Positions 1 through 12,226 of a stretch of DNA of 64,000 bases are shown one piece after another. Under the pieces are notes generated by a model, which did not search any database, was not told the DNA's origin, and saw only the letters and a list, made by a program, of their open reading frames with translations. The stretch's first letter is position 1; every line of letters starts with the position of its first letter. The translations under genes were made by a program, and so were the position numbers. The DNA is from Gordonia shandongensis DSM 45094 (lineage in GTDB: Bacteria > Actinomycetota > Actinomycetes > Mycobacteriales > Mycobacteriaceae): the NCBI RefSeq assembly GCF_000423025.1, contig NZ_AUHE01000011.1, positions 62,001 to 126,000 of the forward strand, written 5' to 3'.

Positions 1-2224
<2,224 letters not shown>

Positions 2225-2229
2225 CAGCA

Positions 2230-2883
2230 GTGACCACAGCCCAGCCCACATCCGCCGGACGCCGCGTCGCCCGGGTGGAACGGACCACCCGCGAATCGTC
2301 GATCACCGTCGAGATCGACCTCGACGGCACCGGGACGACCGACATCGACACGTCGGTGCCGTTCTTCGACCACATGTTGACCGCCTTCGGCGCCCACGGC
2401 AGCTTCGACCTCACGGTGCACGCCCGCGGCGACATCGACATCGAAGCGCATCACACGGTCGAAGACACCGCCATCGTCCTCGGTCAGGCGATCGGGGAGG
2501 CCCTCGGCGACAAGGCGGGGATCCGCCGGTTCGGCGACGCCTGGATCCCCATGGACGAGACCCTCGCTCAGGCCGTCGTCGACGTGTCGGGGCGACCGTA
2601 CTGCGTGCACACCGGCGAACCCGACCACATGTTGACCGCGGTCATCGGTGGGTACTCCGGCGGCGACAAGCCCGTCGTCTCGTACGGCACCGTGCTCAAC
2701 CGGCACGTGTTCGAGTCGATCGCCCTCAACGCGCGGATCGCCCTGCACGTCCGGGTCCTCTACGGCCGCGACCAGCACCACATCACTGAAGCGGAGTTCA
2801 AAGCCGTCGCGCGAGCCCTGCGGCAGGCCGTGGAATCCGATCCGCGGACGACCGGCGTCCCGTCGACGAAGGGCGCCCTTTGA
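2230..2883 (+). CDS. hisB: Imidazoleglycerol-phosphate dehydratase (HisB)
   Basis: Dehydrates imidazole glycerol phosphate to imidazole acetol phosphate using a di-manganese centre. The 217-aa protein is the monofunctional actinobacterial type, with no phosphatase domain. Metal-ligand motifs are present: [29 protein letters not shown] and the second-half [11 protein letters not shown] chose the GTG at 2230, five bases after the hisC stop, because similarity to IGPD proteins begins a few residues after it ([11 protein letters not shown]). The longer open frame upstream only shadows hisC. The stop overlaps the TTG start of hisH. Confidence 0.95.
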   Translation: MTTAQPTSAGRRVARVERTTRESSITVEIDLDGTGTTDIDTSVPFFDHMLTAFGAHGSFDLTVHARGDIDIEAHHTVEDTAIVLGQAIGEALGDKAGIRRFGDAWIPMDETLAQAVVDVSGRPYCVHTGEPDHMLTAVIGGYSGGDKPVVSYGTVLNRHVFESIALNARIALHVRVLYGRDQHHITEAEFKAVARALRQAVESDPRTTGVPSTKGAL

Positions 2884-3518
2884 GCGGCAGTCGCGTGGCG
2901 CTGCTCGACTACGGTTCGGGCAACCTCCGTTCGGCTCAGCGGGCGCTCGAACGCGCCGGTGCCGACGTGGAGATCACGGCGGACTTCCACACCGCGATCG
3001 AGGCGGACGGTCTCGTCGTACCCGGTGTGGGGGCGTTCGCCGCATGCATGGCCGGACTGCGCGGCGTTCGCGGCGACCGGATAATCGGGCGACGCCTCGC
3101 GGGCGGCCGACCGGTGCTCGGGATCTGCGTGGGCATGCAGATCCTGTTCGACCGCGGCGTGGAAGGCGGCGTCGACACCCCGGGCTGCGGGGAATGGCCC
3201 GGTTCGGTGACGCGGCTGGCGGCACCGGTCCTCCCGCACATGGGGTGGAACACCGTCGACGTCGCCGCCGGTTCGCGGCTGTTCGCCGGAATCGACGCGG
3301 GCACCCGCTTCTACTTCGTGCACTCCTACGGGGTGCAGACCTGGGAGATGGATTCGGAGGGCTCTCCGCTCGCCGCACCCCGCCCGTCGTGGTCGGATCA
3401 CGGCGGCCCGTTCCTCGCGGCCGTCGAGAACGGGCCGCTGAGCGCCACCCAGTTCCACCCCGAGAAGTCGGGGGACGCCGGCGCCGAACTCCTCGCCAAC
3501 TGGATCGGAGGACTGTGA
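2880..3518 (+). CDS. hisH: Imidazole glycerol phosphate synthase, glutaminase subunit (HisH)
   Basis: Class I glutamine amidotransferase subunit (212 aa) that supplies ammonia to HisF. The nucleophile cysteine lies in GICVGMQ and the catalytic His-Glu in FHPEKSG. The N-terminal DYGSGNLRS is typical of HisH. The start is a TTG at 2880 that overlaps the hisB stop (TTGA), so translation is probably coupled. Its partner hisF is four genes downstream, the usual actinobacterial arrangement. Confidence 0.95.
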   Translation: MSGSRVALLDYGSGNLRSAQRALERAGADVEITADFHTAIEADGLVVPGVGAFAACMAGLRGVRGDRIIGRRLAGGRPVLGICVGMQILFDRGVEGGVDTPGCGEWPGSVTRLAAPVLPHMGWNTVDVAAGSRLFAGIDAGTRFYFVHSYGVQTWEMDSEGSPLAAPRPSWSDHGGPFLAAVENGPLSATQFHPEKSGDAGAELLANWIGGL

Positions 3519-3814
3519 TGAATTCCGACAGCACCCCGAACGGTCGCCGGAGCTCCGACACGGGTTTCTCCTTCCTCCGCCTGGTGATGTACGCGCTCGG
3601 CGGGGGCGTGGCCGTCCTCATCGTCGCGGTGCCCGTCGTGATGGTGCTGGGCCGGAACCACCCGACGGCGGCGCTCATCGTGGCGCTGGGCGCCGTGGTC
3701 CTGATGATCGCGGTGATCGCACTCGTCTCACGCCGGATGACAGCCGGCGTCCAGCGGGAGATCGACGCCCGCCGTGCCGAACTGGCAGCCAAGAACGACC
3801 ACCCGAGAAAGTAG
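3518..3814 (+). CDS. Small two-helix membrane protein in the his operon
   Basis: A 98-aa protein of unknown function. It has a polar N-terminus, two hydrophobic stretches (about residues 20-46 and 51-72) and a charged C-terminal tail (QREIDARRAELAAKNDHPRK), so it is probably an integral inner-membrane protein. The ATG overlaps the hisH stop by one base and its own stop directly abuts the hisA ATG, so it is cotranslated with the his enzymes. Small membrane or hypothetical proteins are known within his clusters of related Corynebacteriales, but I do not know a function for them. Position suggests a histidine-linked or merely co-expressed role. Confidence 0.85.
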   Translation: MNSDSTPNGRRSSDTGFSFLRLVMYALGGGVAVLIVAVPVVMVLGRNHPTAALIVALGAVVLMIAVIALVSRRMTAGVQREIDARRAELAAKNDHPRK

Positions 3815-4579
3815 ATGCCGAAACCGATGGGCCAGATCCTCGAACTCCTCCCCGCCGTCGACGTTGTCGACGGGCAGGCCGTCCGACTCGTGCAGGGGGA
3901 GGCCGGGTCGGAGACCTCGTACGGCTCTCCGCGCGACGCGGCCCTCGCCTGGCAGCGCGACGGTGCCCGGTGGCTGCACCTCGTCGACCTCGACGCGGCA
4001 TTCGGGCGGGGCGACAACCGCGAGTTGCTGGCCGCCGTCACCGCCGAGGTCGATGTCGACGTGGAGCTCTCCGGCGGCATCCGGGACGATGCGACGCTGG
4101 CCGCTGCGCTCGCCACCGGATGCCGACGGGTCAATCTGGGCACCGCTGCGATCGAGGATCCCCGATGGTGTGCCCGCGCGATCGCCGAGTACGGCGACCG
4201 CATCGCCGTCGGCCTCGACGTCACCCGTGACGGCGACTCGTATCGGGTGCGCGGCCGGGGTTGGGTGAGCGAGGGGGGCGACCTGTGGGAGACGCTCGAC
4301 CGCCTCAACCGCGACGGCTGCGCCCGATACGTGGTGACCGACGTCAGCAGGGACGGGACGTTGACGGGCCCGAACCTGGAGCTGCTGGAGCAGGTTGCGC
4401 GCGCCACCGATTCGCCGGTCGTCGCCTCGGGAGGCATCTCGGCGATCGATGACCTGCTGGCGATAGCCGAACTGACGTCCGTGGGCGTCGAGGGCGCGAT
4501 CATCGGCAAGGCGCTCTACGCGGGCCGATTCACGCTCGGAGAGGCACTGGACGCCGTGGCCGCAGCAGGGAGCCGGTGA
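3815..4579 (+). CDS. priA: Phosphoribosyl isomerase, HisA, probably bifunctional PriA
   Basis: TIM-barrel isomerase (254 aa) acting on ProFAR in histidine synthesis. Family knowledge: in actinobacteria lacking trpF the same enzyme (PriA) also isomerises phosphoribosyl anthranilate for tryptophan. The sequence carries [18 protein letters not shown], with the first catalytic Asp; the RGRGW loop, whose Arg and Trp set dual specificity in the M. tuberculosis enzyme; and [10 protein letters not shown] with the second catalytic Asp. No trpF is found among the trp genes in this window, which fits a dual role. The start abuts the stop of the preceding membrane protein. Confidence 0.93.
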   Translation: MPKPMGQILELLPAVDVVDGQAVRLVQGEAGSETSYGSPRDAALAWQRDGARWLHLVDLDAAFGRGDNRELLAAVTAEVDVDVELSGGIRDDATLAAALATGCRRVNLGTAAIEDPRWCARAIAEYGDRIAVGLDVTRDGDSYRVRGRGWVSEGGDLWETLDRLNRDGCARYVVTDVSRDGTLTGPNLELLEQVARATDSPVVASGGISAIDDLLAIAELTSVGVEGAIIGKALYAGRFTLGEALDAVAAAGSR

Positions 4580-4586
4580 CCGTTCG

Positions 4587-5420
4587 ATGACGGACTCGGC
4601 CGACCTGGATCTGCCCGGCCTGCTCGACGCCGCGGGGGCGGTGCTCGACGAGGTGACCGGGCAGTTCATCGACGGCCTCGGATCCCCGGGAACCCACATC
4701 AAGGGGCGGGGCGACTTCGCGACCGACGTCGATCTGGCGCTCGAGGAACGCATCGGCCGACTGCTCGAGCAACGGACCGGCATCGAGGTGCACGGTGAGG
4801 AGTTCGGCGGCCCGGCGCCCGAGACGGGAGCCATGTGGATCCTCGATCCGATCGACGGCACGTTCAACTATTCGGTCGGCATGCCGCTGGCGGCGATGCT
4901 CCTCGCGTTGACGGTCGACGGTCACCCGGTCCTCGGACTGACCCGGCTTCCGCTGATCGGTCAGAGTTTCGCCGGACACGCCGACGGTCCGCTCCTGGTG
5001 GACGGTCACGCCGTCGGACCCGTGGCCGACAGCCCCCTGGAATCCGCGGTGATCGGGTACGGAGCGTTCAATGCGAAGGCCGGTGGCCGGTATCCGGGCG
5101 CGGCGCGCGCCGATCTGCAGCGTGTGCTGAGCTACCGGGCCGGTCGGCTCCGCATGACCGGGTCGAACGGCACGGACGTGGCGTACGTCGCGGCGGGCGT
5201 GTTCGGGGGAGCGGTCTCCTTCAGCGCGAAACCGTGGGACAACGCCGCGGGTGCGGCCCTGGTGCTCGCGGCCGGAGGCATGGCGACCGACGTCGACGGT
5301 GAACCGTGGACGGTGCAGTCGGCGTCGCTCGTGACCGGCAACCGCCGACTGCACGGTGAACTGCTCGAGATCATCTCCGGCACGCTGGTGACCGACAAAC
5401 GAAGGAGAGTTGAGAAGTGA
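4587..5420 (+). CDS. impA: Inositol monophosphatase family protein (ImpA)
   Basis: Mg2+-dependent phosphatase of the inositol monophosphatase/FIG superfamily (277 aa). The signature [12 protein letters not shown] provides metal ligands, [10 protein letters not shown] precedes it, and the C-terminal [17 protein letters not shown] motif carries the third metal Asp. The gene sits between hisA and hisF, as impA does in mycobacteria and Corynebacterium. Members of this fold include histidinol-phosphate phosphatases (HisN), so a role as the missing phosphatase is possible but unproven. The stop is overlapped by the hisF GTG. Confidence 0.9.
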   Translation: MTDSADLDLPGLLDAAGAVLDEVTGQFIDGLGSPGTHIKGRGDFATDVDLALEERIGRLLEQRTGIEVHGEEFGGPAPETGAMWILDPIDGTFNYSVGMPLAAMLLALTVDGHPVLGLTRLPLIGQSFAGHADGPLLVDGHAVGPVADSPLESAVIGYGAFNAKAGGRYPGAARADLQRVLSYRAGRLRMTGSNGTDVAYVAAGVFGGAVSFSAKPWDNAAGAALVLAAGGMATDVDGEPWTVQSASLVTGNRRLHGELLEIISGTLVTDKRRRVEK

Positions 5421-6190
5421 CGGTGGCGGTGCGCGTGATCCCGTGCCTGGACGTCGATGGCGGTCGGGTGGTGAAGGGGGTCAATTTCGAGAATCTGCGC
5501 GATGCGGGAGACCCGGTGGAACTGGCGGCGCGGTACGACGCCGAGGGCGCCGACGAACTGACCTTCCTCGACGTCACGGCGTCGAGTTCGGGGCGGGGAA
5601 CCATGATCGACGTCGTCCGGCGCACCGCCGATGCGGTGTTCATCCCGTTGACCGTCGGCGGCGGGATCCGCACGGTCGACGATGTGGACGCGATGCTCCG
5701 CGCGGGCGCCGACAAGGTCAGCGTCAACACGGCGGCGATCGCCCGCCCGGAGGTGCTCGCCGAGATGAGCGAGCGGTTCGGCTCCCAGTGCATCGTGCTG
5801 TCGGTGGACGCCCGCACCACCGTCGACCCGGAGGTGAGCACCCCGTCCGGGTGGGAGGTCACCACGCACGGCGGACGGCGCGGGACCGGGATCGACGCCG
5901 TCGAGTGGGCGCGCCGCGGTGAGGAACTGGGTGTCGGCGAGATCCTGCTCAACTCGATGGACGGGGACGGCACCAAGTCGGGCTTCGACCTGCCGATGAT
6001 CCGCGCGCTCCGGGCGGCGGTCTCCGTTCCGGTGATCGCCAGCGGCGGGGCCGGCGCGGTGGAGCATTTCGCGCCCGCGGTCGCGGCCGGCGCCGACGCG
6101 GTGCTCGCCGCATCGGTGTTTCACTTCGGGGAGATGACGATCGGACAGGTCAAGGACGCGATGCGCCGAGACGGCGTCACCGTCCGCTGA
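5417..6190 (+). CDS. hisF: Imidazole glycerol phosphate synthase, cyclase subunit (HisF)
   Basis: The (beta/alpha)8 cyclase subunit (257 aa) that joins HisH-derived ammonia to PRFAR, giving imidazole glycerol phosphate and AICAR. The catalytic aspartates are in [15 protein letters not shown] (N-terminus) and VLSVDART (middle). [15 protein letters not shown] and [11 protein letters not shown] are the phosphate-binding motifs. The GTG start at 5417 overlaps the impA stop, with a good AAGGAGAG ribosome site at about 5402-5409. Confidence 0.97.
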   Translation: MTVAVRVIPCLDVDGGRVVKGVNFENLRDAGDPVELAARYDAEGADELTFLDVTASSSGRGTMIDVVRRTADAVFIPLTVGGGIRTVDDVDAMLRAGADKVSVNTAAIARPEVLAEMSERFGSQCIVLSVDARTTVDPEVSTPSGWEVTTHGGRRGTGIDAVEWARRGEELGVGEILLNSMDGDGTKSGFDLPMIRALRAAVSVPVIASGGAGAVEHFAPAVAAGADAVLAASVFHFGEMTIGQVKDAMRRDGVTVR

Positions 6191-6205
6191 CCCGATAGGA
6201 GGATC

Positions 6206-6580
6206 ATGGCACTGCCACCGGACCTGGCGGCCGCGCTCAAACGGACGCCCGACGGGCTGGTCGCGGCGATCGCGCAGGAGCGGTCGACGGGCATCGTCCT
6301 GATGATGGCGTGGATGGACGACGAGGCGTTGGAACGGACGCTGGCGACGCGGCGCGCCACCTACTACTCGCGGTCGCGCCGCGAGTACTGGGTCAAGGGC
6401 GAGACGAGCGGTCACACCCAGTATGTGCACGACATCCGGCTCGACTGCGACGGTGACACCCTGCTGCTCGTCGTCGACCAGGTCGGCGCCGCATGCCACA
6501 CCGGCAATCACAGCTGTTTCGACACCGAATCGCTGCCGTTCGGCGTGCCGAACGATCACATCGACCCCCGAACCACGTGA
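6206..6580 (+). CDS. hisI: Phosphoribosyl-AMP cyclohydrolase (HisI)
   Basis: Zn/Mg-dependent hydrolase (124 aa) opening the purine ring of PR-AMP, the third step of histidine synthesis. Motifs are [26 protein letters not shown] (Mg-binding acidic residues and a Zn Cys) and the paired cysteines of [11 protein letters not shown]. It is the monofunctional form without the HisE domain; hisE and hisG are not in this window. AGGAGG lies just upstream of the ATG. It is the last his gene before the tautomerase and trpE. Confidence 0.96.
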   Translation: MALPPDLAAALKRTPDGLVAAIAQERSTGIVLMMAWMDDEALERTLATRRATYYSRSRREYWVKGETSGHTQYVHDIRLDCDGDTLLLVVDQVGAACHTGNHSCFDTESLPFGVPNDHIDPRTT

Positions 6581-6589
6581 GGACATGAG

Positions 6590-6769
6590 ATGCCGTTGAT
6601 TCAGATCTCCCAGACGCCGGGACTGTCGGATCGGGTGAAACGCGAGACCATCGCTGCGGTCACCGACGCGTACGCCCGCGCAACCGGAAAGAATCCGGAC
6701 TCCGTGTGGGTGACGATCACCGAGGTCCCGCGCCAGCAGTGGGGTGTGGGCGGGGAGTCGCTCGGATGA
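6590..6769 (+). CDS. 4-oxalocrotonate tautomerase-like protein
   Basis: A 59-aa protein starting Met-Pro-Leu-Ile. After Met removal this gives the N-terminal catalytic proline that defines the 4-oxalocrotonate tautomerase superfamily. The [18 protein letters not shown] stretch matches the 4-OT C-terminal core, and the length (59 aa) fits a small hexameric enzyme. It begins nine bases after hisI, and its stop overlaps the trpE ATG (ATGA), so it links the his and trp genes in one transcription unit. The substrate cannot be read from the sequence. M. tuberculosis has other genes at this point, so this is a local substitution. Confidence 0.87.
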   Translation: MPLIQISQTPGLSDRVKRETIAAVTDAYARATGKNPDSVWVTITEVPRQQWGVGGESLG

Positions 6770-8361
6770 GTGCGCAGACGACGAGCACCGGTCCGATGAG
6801 CACGACCACCCTGGAGACGTTCCTCGATCTGGCGGTCGATCACCGGGTCGTCCCGGTGACGCGCAAGGTGCTCGCGGACTCCGAGACGCCCCTGTCGGCG
6901 TACACCAAGCTCGCCGCCACCGGGGCTGCGGGGCCGGCGGACTCGCGAGCGCCCGGCGGCTCGCTGCGCGAGGGCACGTTCCTGCTCGAGTCCGCGCCCA
7001 ACGGACAGTCGTGGTCGCGGTGGTCGTTCATCGGTGCGGGAACCCGCTCGGCGCTCACGGTGCGCGACGGGCAGGCCCACTGGTGGGGGGATGTGCCCGC
7101 CGGCGCGCCGACCGGCGGCGACCCGCTCGACGCGTTGGCCGAGTCGCTGCGGCTTCTGCACACCGACCCGCTCGCCGGAATGCCGCCGCTCACCGGCGGA
7201 TTCGTCGGTTTCATGGCGTACGACCTGGTGCGTCGTCTGGAACGACTCCCCGAGAACACCGTCGACGACCTGGGGCTGCCCGACATGTTCTGGCTGCTCG
7301 TGGCGGATCTGGCGGCATTCGATCATCACGAGGGCACCATCACCCTCATCGCGAACGCCGTGAACTGGAACGGTGCGCAGGACGGTGCGGCCGACGCCTA
7401 CCGCGACGCGGTGGCACGGTTGGACGCCATGACCGAGTCGCTGGCGGCGCCGGCACCCTCGACGGTGTCGACGTTCTCGCGGCCCGATCCGGAGCACACC
7501 TCGCAACGAACCCTCGACGACTATCGGGAGATCGTCACCGGGCTGGTCGACGAGATCGAGGCCGGTGAGGCGTTCCAGGTGGTCCCGTCGATGCGCTTCG
7601 AGATGGACTCCGAGGCCGATCCCCTCGACGTGTACCGGGTGCTGCGGGCGTCGAACCCGAGTCCGTACATGTATCTGCTGCACATGCCGGGGATCGACCG
7701 TGATCCGTTCACGATCGTCGGTTCGTCGCCGGAGGCGTTGGTGACGGTGGCCGACCGGGTCGCGACGACGCACCCGATCGCGGGCACCCGGTGGCGCGGG
7801 GCCACCGAGGGCGAAGACCAGTTGCTGGCCAAGGGGCTGCTGGAGGATGAGAAGGAGAACTCCGAACATCTGATGCTGGTCGATCTGGGACGCAACGATC
7901 TCGGGCGGGTGTGTCGCCCCGGAACGGTCCGGGTCACCGACTACCGACGGGTGGAACGCTACAGCCACGTGATGCACCTGGTCTCGACCGTGTCGGGGAC
8001 GCTGCGCGACGACAAACACGCGCTCGACGCGGTGACGGCGTGTTTCCCGGCGGGGACGTTGACCGGCGCGCCGAAGGTGCGGGCGATGGAGTTGATCGAG
8101 AACATCGAGATCACGCGGCGCGGCCTGTACGGCGGTGTCGTCGGGTACCTCGACTTCGCGGGTGACGCCGATACGGCCATCGCAATCCGTACCGCGCTGA
8201 TGTCGGGCGGCACCGCCTACGTGCAGGCCGGTGGCGGGGTCGTCGCCGACAGCGATCCGGAATACGAGTACAACGAGGCCAGGAACAAGGCCACCGCGGT
8301 CCTGCGGGCGATCGCCGCCGCCGGGACCATGTCGCCGGTGGCGGGACAGGAGAAGACATGA
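6766..8361 (+). CDS. trpE: Anthranilate synthase component I (TrpE)
   Basis: Chorismate-utilising subunit (531 aa) making anthranilate with ammonia from the TrpG glutaminase, which is not in this window. Visible are the feedback-inhibition motif [27 protein letters not shown], the chorismate-binding core [18 protein letters not shown], and [18 protein letters not shown] take the ATG at 6766, which overlaps the tautomerase stop. A second in-frame ATG at 6796 (MSTTTLETF) is a possible alternative. The stop overlaps the ATG of the next gene. Confidence 0.96.
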   Translation: MSAQTTSTGPMSTTTLETFLDLAVDHRVVPVTRKVLADSETPLSAYTKLAATGAAGPADSRAPGGSLREGTFLLESAPNGQSWSRWSFIGAGTRSALTVRDGQAHWWGDVPAGAPTGGDPLDALAESLRLLHTDPLAGMPPLTGGFVGFMAYDLVRRLERLPENTVDDLGLPDMFWLLVADLAAFDHHEGTITLIANAVNWNGAQDGAADAYRDAVARLDAMTESLAAPAPSTVSTFSRPDPEHTSQRTLDDYREIVTGLVDEIEAGEAFQVVPSMRFEMDSEADPLDVYRVLRASNPSPYMYLLHMPGIDRDPFTIVGSSPEALVTVADRVATTHPIAGTRWRGATEGEDQLLAKGLLEDEKENSEHLMLVDLGRNDLGRVCRPGTVRVTDYRRVERYSHVMHLVSTVSGTLRDDKHALDAVTACFPAGTLTGAPKVRAMELIENIEITRRGLYGGVVGYLDFAGDADTAIAIRTALMSGGTAYVQAGGGVVADSDPEYEYNEARNKATAVLRAIAAAGTMSPVAGQEKT

Positions 8362-9077
8362 CTTCGGCAGATCCGACGACGCCGGACGTCCCGGAACCCG
8401 GTGCGCGTCCCGCCGCTGCCACCGCGAACCGTCGGTGGCAGCTGGTGGCGCTGGTGCTGCTGCTGCTCGCCGCGGCCGGCCTGTGGGGGGCGTCCCAGCT
8501 CACGTGGGCGCAGGTGCTGACCGCCGACCGGCTCGGACCGCCTCGGGAATGGACGGTCACCGGCGCCACGTGGAGCCCGCTTCTGCTGGTGGTCCCGGGT
8601 GTGATCGTCGCGGCGGCCCTGGTCCAGTTCGCACTCCGCGGCTGGGCGCTGCGGGCCGTCGCGATCCTGGTCGCGATCTTGGCGGTCCTGGCGGCGATCC
8701 CGGCGATCTCGCTGCTCACCGACGGCGAGGACAACATGTACGTCGCCAAGATGGTCGACCTGCCGAGTCGGGCGCAGGTGACGGGTATACCGACGAACTC
8801 CGGGCCGGGATTCCTCGTGATCGCGGCCGTCGTCGCAGCGGTCGTGGGCGCCGTCGCGATGGCCCGGACCGCACGAGACCCGGGCATGTCGTCGAAGTAC
8901 TCGTCGCCGGCGGCGCGTCGTGCGGAGCTCGAACGGCGGGTCTTCGCCGACAGGGAACGTGCCGAGGCCCAGGCCGCCGCGGGGCAGACGCCGACACGGG
9001 GTGAGACCGAGTCGAACGAACGACTGCTGTGGGACTCGCTCGACGAGGGCATCGATCCCACCGACGACGAGCACTGA
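8358..9077 (+). CDS. Trp-operon-associated membrane protein (Rv1610-like)
   Basis: A 239-aa protein with about four hydrophobic segments: near residues 27-50, 73-95, 98-120 and 150-175. The last two thirds of the C-terminus are charged. Position between trpE and trpC and the topology match the actinobacterial Trp-biosynthesis-associated membrane protein family known from mycobacteria; its biochemical role is unknown. The ATG overlaps the trpE stop and has an AGGAG ribosome site. A role in tryptophan transport or enzyme anchoring is only a guess from context. Confidence 0.88.
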   Translation: MTSADPTTPDVPEPGARPAAATANRRWQLVALVLLLLAAAGLWGASQLTWAQVLTADRLGPPREWTVTGATWSPLLLVVPGVIVAAALVQFALRGWALRAVAILVAILAVLAAIPAISLLTDGEDNMYVAKMVDLPSRAQVTGIPTNSGPGFLVIAAVVAAVVGAVAMARTARDPGMSSKYSSPAARRAELERRVFADRERAEAQAAAGQTPTRGETESNERLLWDSLDEGIDPTDDEH

Positions 9078-9121
9078 CCGAGGTAGGGCACCCCGGGGGG
9101 TCGACGGCCGTCGGGCTTGCC

Positions 9122-9127
9122 TACTCT
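9122..9127 (+). promoter_or_regulatory. Possible -10 box upstream of trpC
   Basis: TACTCT fits the actinobacterial TANNNT -10 pattern and would start transcription around 9134, giving a leader of about 25 bases with a GGAAAGG ribosome site before the trpC GTG. The 81-base gap after the membrane protein is the first real break in the his-trp run. No convincing -35 is visible. Confidence 0.35.
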
Positions 9128-9158
9128 TGAGGGCAAGCGTGGAAAGGGGCCGATAGCC

Positions 9159-9977
9159 GTGACCAATCCGTCAGTGCTCGATTCGATCATCGAGGGAGTC
9201 AAGGCTGACGTCGCTGCGCGTGAAGCGGTTCTCGACCTCGCCGCCGTCAAGCGGGCCGCGGAGACCGCGCCGCCGCCGCGTGACGCGATGGCGGCGCTGA
9301 GTCAGTCGGACATCGCCGTGATCGCCGAGGTCAAGCGGGCCAGTCCGTCCAAGGGGCAGCTCGCGAACATCCCGGACCCCGCGGATCTGGCGAAGGCGTA
9401 CGAGGACGGCGGTGCGCGCATCGTGAGCGTCCTGACCGAGGAGCGCCGGTTCGGCGGATCGTTGGCCGACCTCGACGCCGTCCGTGCGACGATCGACATC
9501 CCGATCCTCCGCAAGGACTTCATCGTCGGGCCGTACCAGATCCACGAGGCCCGCGCTCACGGTGCCGACGTCATCCTGCTCATCGTGGCGGCGCTCGAGC
9601 AGAACGTGTTGGCGTCGCTGCTCGACCGGACCGAGTCTCTGGGGATGACGGCACTGGTGGAGGTGCACACCGAGGAGGAGGCCGACCGTGCGCTGGAGGC
9701 AGGTGCCTCGGTGGTCGGCGTCAACGCCCGGAACCTCAAGACCCTCGACGTCGACCGGGACTCCTTTGCGCGCATCGCGCCGGGGCTCCCGTCGAACGTC
9801 ATCAAGGTGGCCGAGTCCGGAGTTCGGGGACCCGCCGACCTGCTCGCCTACGCCGGAGCGGGGGCCGATGCGATCCTCGTCGGCGAGGGCGTGGTGACCA
9901 GCGGTGATCCGCGCCTGGCCGTCGCGGATCTGGTGACTGCGGGGTCGCACCCGTCGTGCCCCAAACCCTCCCGCTGA
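9159..9977 (+). CDS. trpC: Indole-3-glycerol-phosphate synthase (TrpC)
   Basis: TIM-barrel enzyme (272 aa) cyclising CdRP to indole-3-glycerol phosphate. Motifs are [13 protein letters not shown] (catalytic Lys), [51 protein letters not shown] and VAESGVRG. The GTG at 9159 gives exactly the length I recall for mycobacterial TrpC, has a GGAAAGG site at 9141-9147 and aligns at VLDSIIEGV. It is a monofunctional TrpC; the PRAI step is presumably done by PriA. Confidence 0.96.
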   Translation: MTNPSVLDSIIEGVKADVAAREAVLDLAAVKRAAETAPPPRDAMAALSQSDIAVIAEVKRASPSKGQLANIPDPADLAKAYEDGGARIVSVLTEERRFGGSLADLDAVRATIDIPILRKDFIVGPYQIHEARAHGADVILLIVAALEQNVLASLLDRTESLGMTALVEVHTEEEADRALEAGASVVGVNARNLKTLDVDRDSFARIAPGLPSNVIKVAESGVRGPADLLAYAGAGADAILVGEGVVTSGDPRLAVADLVTAGSHPSCPKPSR

Positions 9978-10031
9978 CGCCGACGGTAATCCGGTTGCCG
10001 CCGACTTCGATCGATGAGGATACTGAGAGAC

Positions 10032-11390
10032 GTGACTGAACTCCCCGAGGCCGGACACCCCGAGACCGGCGATCCGGCTGCCCTCCCGCAGGCCAGCGCC
10101 GGTGTCGCCGACGTCCACCCGATCGGGCCGGACGAGCGGGGCCACTGGGGTGCGTTCGGCGGTCGCCACGTGCCGGAGGCGCTGATGGCGGTGATCGAAG
10201 AGGTGACGGCCACCTACGAGAAGGTGCGGACCGACTCGACGTTCCTCGACGAGTTGGACCGGCTGCAGCGTGACTACACGGGCCGGCCCTCGCCGCTGTA
10301 CGAGGCGCAGCGCCTGCGCGAGGACGCGGGCGGCGCCCGGCTGTTCCTCAAACGGGAGGACCTCAACCACACCGGTTCGCACAAGATCAACAACGTGCTC
10401 GGTCAGGCGCTCCTGGCGACACGGATGGGCAAGACCCGACTCATCGCGGAGACCGGTGCCGGCCAACACGGCGTCGCCACCGCGACCGCCGCCGCGCTCC
10501 TGGGCCTGGAATGCCTCATCTACATGGGGCGTGTCGACACCGAGCGTCAGGCACTCAACGTGGCGCGGATGCGTCTGCTCGGCGCGACCGTCGTCGCCGT
10601 CGAGACGGGATCGGCGACGCTCAAGGACGCGATCAACGAGGCGATGCGCGACTGGGTGACGAACGCCGAGAACACGTACTACGCCTTCGGCACGGCAGCC
10701 GGCCCGCACCCCTTCCCGATGATCGTCCGCGACCTGCAGCGCGTCATCGGCATGGAGGCTCGAGTGCAGATCAAAGAGAAGGTCGGGAGGCTGCCCGATG
10801 CGGTGACGGCCTGCGTCGGCGGCGGGTCCAACGCCATCGGCATCTTCCATCCGTTCCTCGAGGACGCCGGGGTCCGGCTCGTCGGCTTCGAAGCCGCCGG
10901 CGACGGTGTCGAGACCGGCAGGCATGCGGCCACGTTCGCCGGCGGATCGCCGGGGGCGTTCCAGGGCGCGTACTCCTACCTCTTGCAGGACGACGACGGC
11001 CAGACCGTCGAGTCGCATTCGATCTCGGCGGGCCTCGACTATCCGGGCGTGGGGCCCGAGCACGCGCACCTGTTGGAGACGGGTCGTGCCGAATACCGGC
11101 CGGTCACGGACTCCGAAGCGATGGACGCACTGGCGCTGCTGTCGCGCAAGGAGGGCATCATCCCGGCGATCGAGTCGGCGCACGCGGTGGCCGGCGCGCT
11201 GACGCTGGGCCGCGAACTCGGCCCCGACGCCGTCATCGTCGTCAACCTCTCCGGTCGCGGCGACAAGGACGTCGACACGGCGGCGGAATGGTTCGACCTG
11301 TTCGACAAACCGCCGTCGGAGACCGAGTACGCAGCACGCCTCGCCGGGGAGTCCGGACGCGGCGCCGATGCAGGGGAGAGCAACCAGTGA
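10032..11390 (+). CDS. trpB: Tryptophan synthase beta chain (TrpB)
   Basis: PLP-dependent beta subunit (452 aa) condensing indole and serine. The Schiff-base lysine is in HTGSHKINN, the phosphate-binding loop is [10 protein letters not shown], and [15 protein letters not shown] is the COMM-region motif. GTG 10032 is preferred because a purine-rich GAGAG stretch precedes it; an in-frame ATG at 10014 lacks a ribosome site. The stop is overlapped by the trpA GTG. The N-terminal 30 residues are a poorly conserved acidic extension before the [15 protein letters not shown] core. Confidence 0.96.
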   Translation: MTELPEAGHPETGDPAALPQASAGVADVHPIGPDERGHWGAFGGRHVPEALMAVIEEVTATYEKVRTDSTFLDELDRLQRDYTGRPSPLYEAQRLREDAGGARLFLKREDLNHTGSHKINNVLGQALLATRMGKTRLIAETGAGQHGVATATAAALLGLECLIYMGRVDTERQALNVARMRLLGATVVAVETGSATLKDAINEAMRDWVTNAENTYYAFGTAAGPHPFPMIVRDLQRVIGMEARVQIKEKVGRLPDAVTACVGGGSNAIGIFHPFLEDAGVRLVGFEAAGDGVETGRHAATFAGGSPGAFQGAYSYLLQDDDGQTVESHSISAGLDYPGVGPEHAHLLETGRAEYRPVTDSEAMDALALLSRKEGIIPAIESAHAVAGALTLGRELGPDAVIVVNLSGRGDKDVDTAAEWFDLFDKPPSETEYAARLAGESGRGADAGESNQ

Positions 11391-12193
11391 GCGTCCACAC
11401 CGCACCCGCGTCACGGTTGGGCGAGACGTTCGCCGCCTGCCGAGCCGAGGACCGCGCCGCCCTGATCGGCTACTTCCCGGTGGGATACCCCGATCTCGCG
11501 ACGTCGCTGGACACGGTCCGAACCATGGTGGCGGTCGGCTGCGACATCGTCGAGATCGGCGTGCCCTACTCCGATCCCGTGATGGACGGGCCGACGATCG
11601 CGCGGGCCGCCGAGACCGCCCTGTCGGCGGGGACCCGCGTCCGGGACGTGTTCACCGCCGCCGAGGCCATCGCGGACGCGGGGGCTAAGCCGGTGGTGAT
11701 GAGCTACTGGAATCTCGTCCTCAAATACGGTGTCGACGCGTTCGCCCGTGATCTCGCCGCCGCGGGCGGGACCGGCATCATCACGCCGAATCTCATCCCG
11801 GAGGAGGGCGACGACTGGTTCGCCGCGTCCGAGGCGCACGACCTGGACCGCATCTATCTCGTCGCGCCGTCGTCGACGGCCGAACGGATCGCGCTCACCG
11901 TCGACAACTGCCGGGGATTCGTGTACGCCGCGTCGACGATGGGCGTCACCGGTGCCCGCGACGCCGTGTCGAATGCCGCACCGGATCTGTGCGCGCGAGT
12001 CCGCGAGTACTCGGACATCCCGATCGGCGTCGGACTCGGCGTCCGCGACGGCGACCAGGCAGCGCAGATCGGCGCGTATGCCGACGGTGTGATCGTCGGC
12101 TCGGCGATCGTCGCGGCCGCAGACTCCGGGCAGGACGCCGTCGCGGACCTCATCGCCGATCTGGCGGACGGTGTGCGGCGCGCCCGCCGCTGA
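11387..12193 (+). CDS. trpA: Tryptophan synthase alpha chain (TrpA)
   Basis: Alpha subunit (268 aa) cleaving indole-3-glycerol phosphate to indole, which is channelled to TrpB. The catalytic Glu and Asp are in [29 protein letters not shown] and [12 protein letters not shown] are family motifs; [15 protein letters not shown] forms the phosphate site. GTG 11387 overlaps the trpB stop and follows a GGGGAGAG site. It ends the trp unit, 33 bases before lgt. Confidence 0.96.
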   Translation: MSVHTAPASRLGETFAACRAEDRAALIGYFPVGYPDLATSLDTVRTMVAVGCDIVEIGVPYSDPVMDGPTIARAAETALSAGTRVRDVFTAAEAIADAGAKPVVMSYWNLVLKYGVDAFARDLAAAGGTGIITPNLIPEEGDDWFAASEAHDLDRIYLVAPSSTAERIALTVDNCRGFVYAASTMGVTGARDAVSNAAPDLCARVREYSDIPIGVGLGVRDGDQAAQIGAYADGVIVGSAIVAAADSGQDAVADLIADLADGVRRARR

Positions 12194-12213
12194 CCGTTCG
12201 GGTCTGCGCACGA

Positions 12214-12219
12214 TACTGT
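12214..12219 (+). promoter_or_regulatory. -10 box for leaderless lgt transcript
   Basis: TACTGT (TANNNT) ends seven bases before the GTG at 12227, the spacing at which transcription would start on the start codon itself. No ribosome binding site precedes that GTG. The same geometry recurs at pyk, tesB, polA, uvrB and argC in this window. Confidence 0.55.
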
Positions 12220-12226
12220 GGCACGT

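Noticed and set aside
8950-9158. Tryptophan-codon attenuator before trpC
   Set aside because: No short reading frame with consecutive TGG codons and no terminator/antiterminator pair is visible in the gap.
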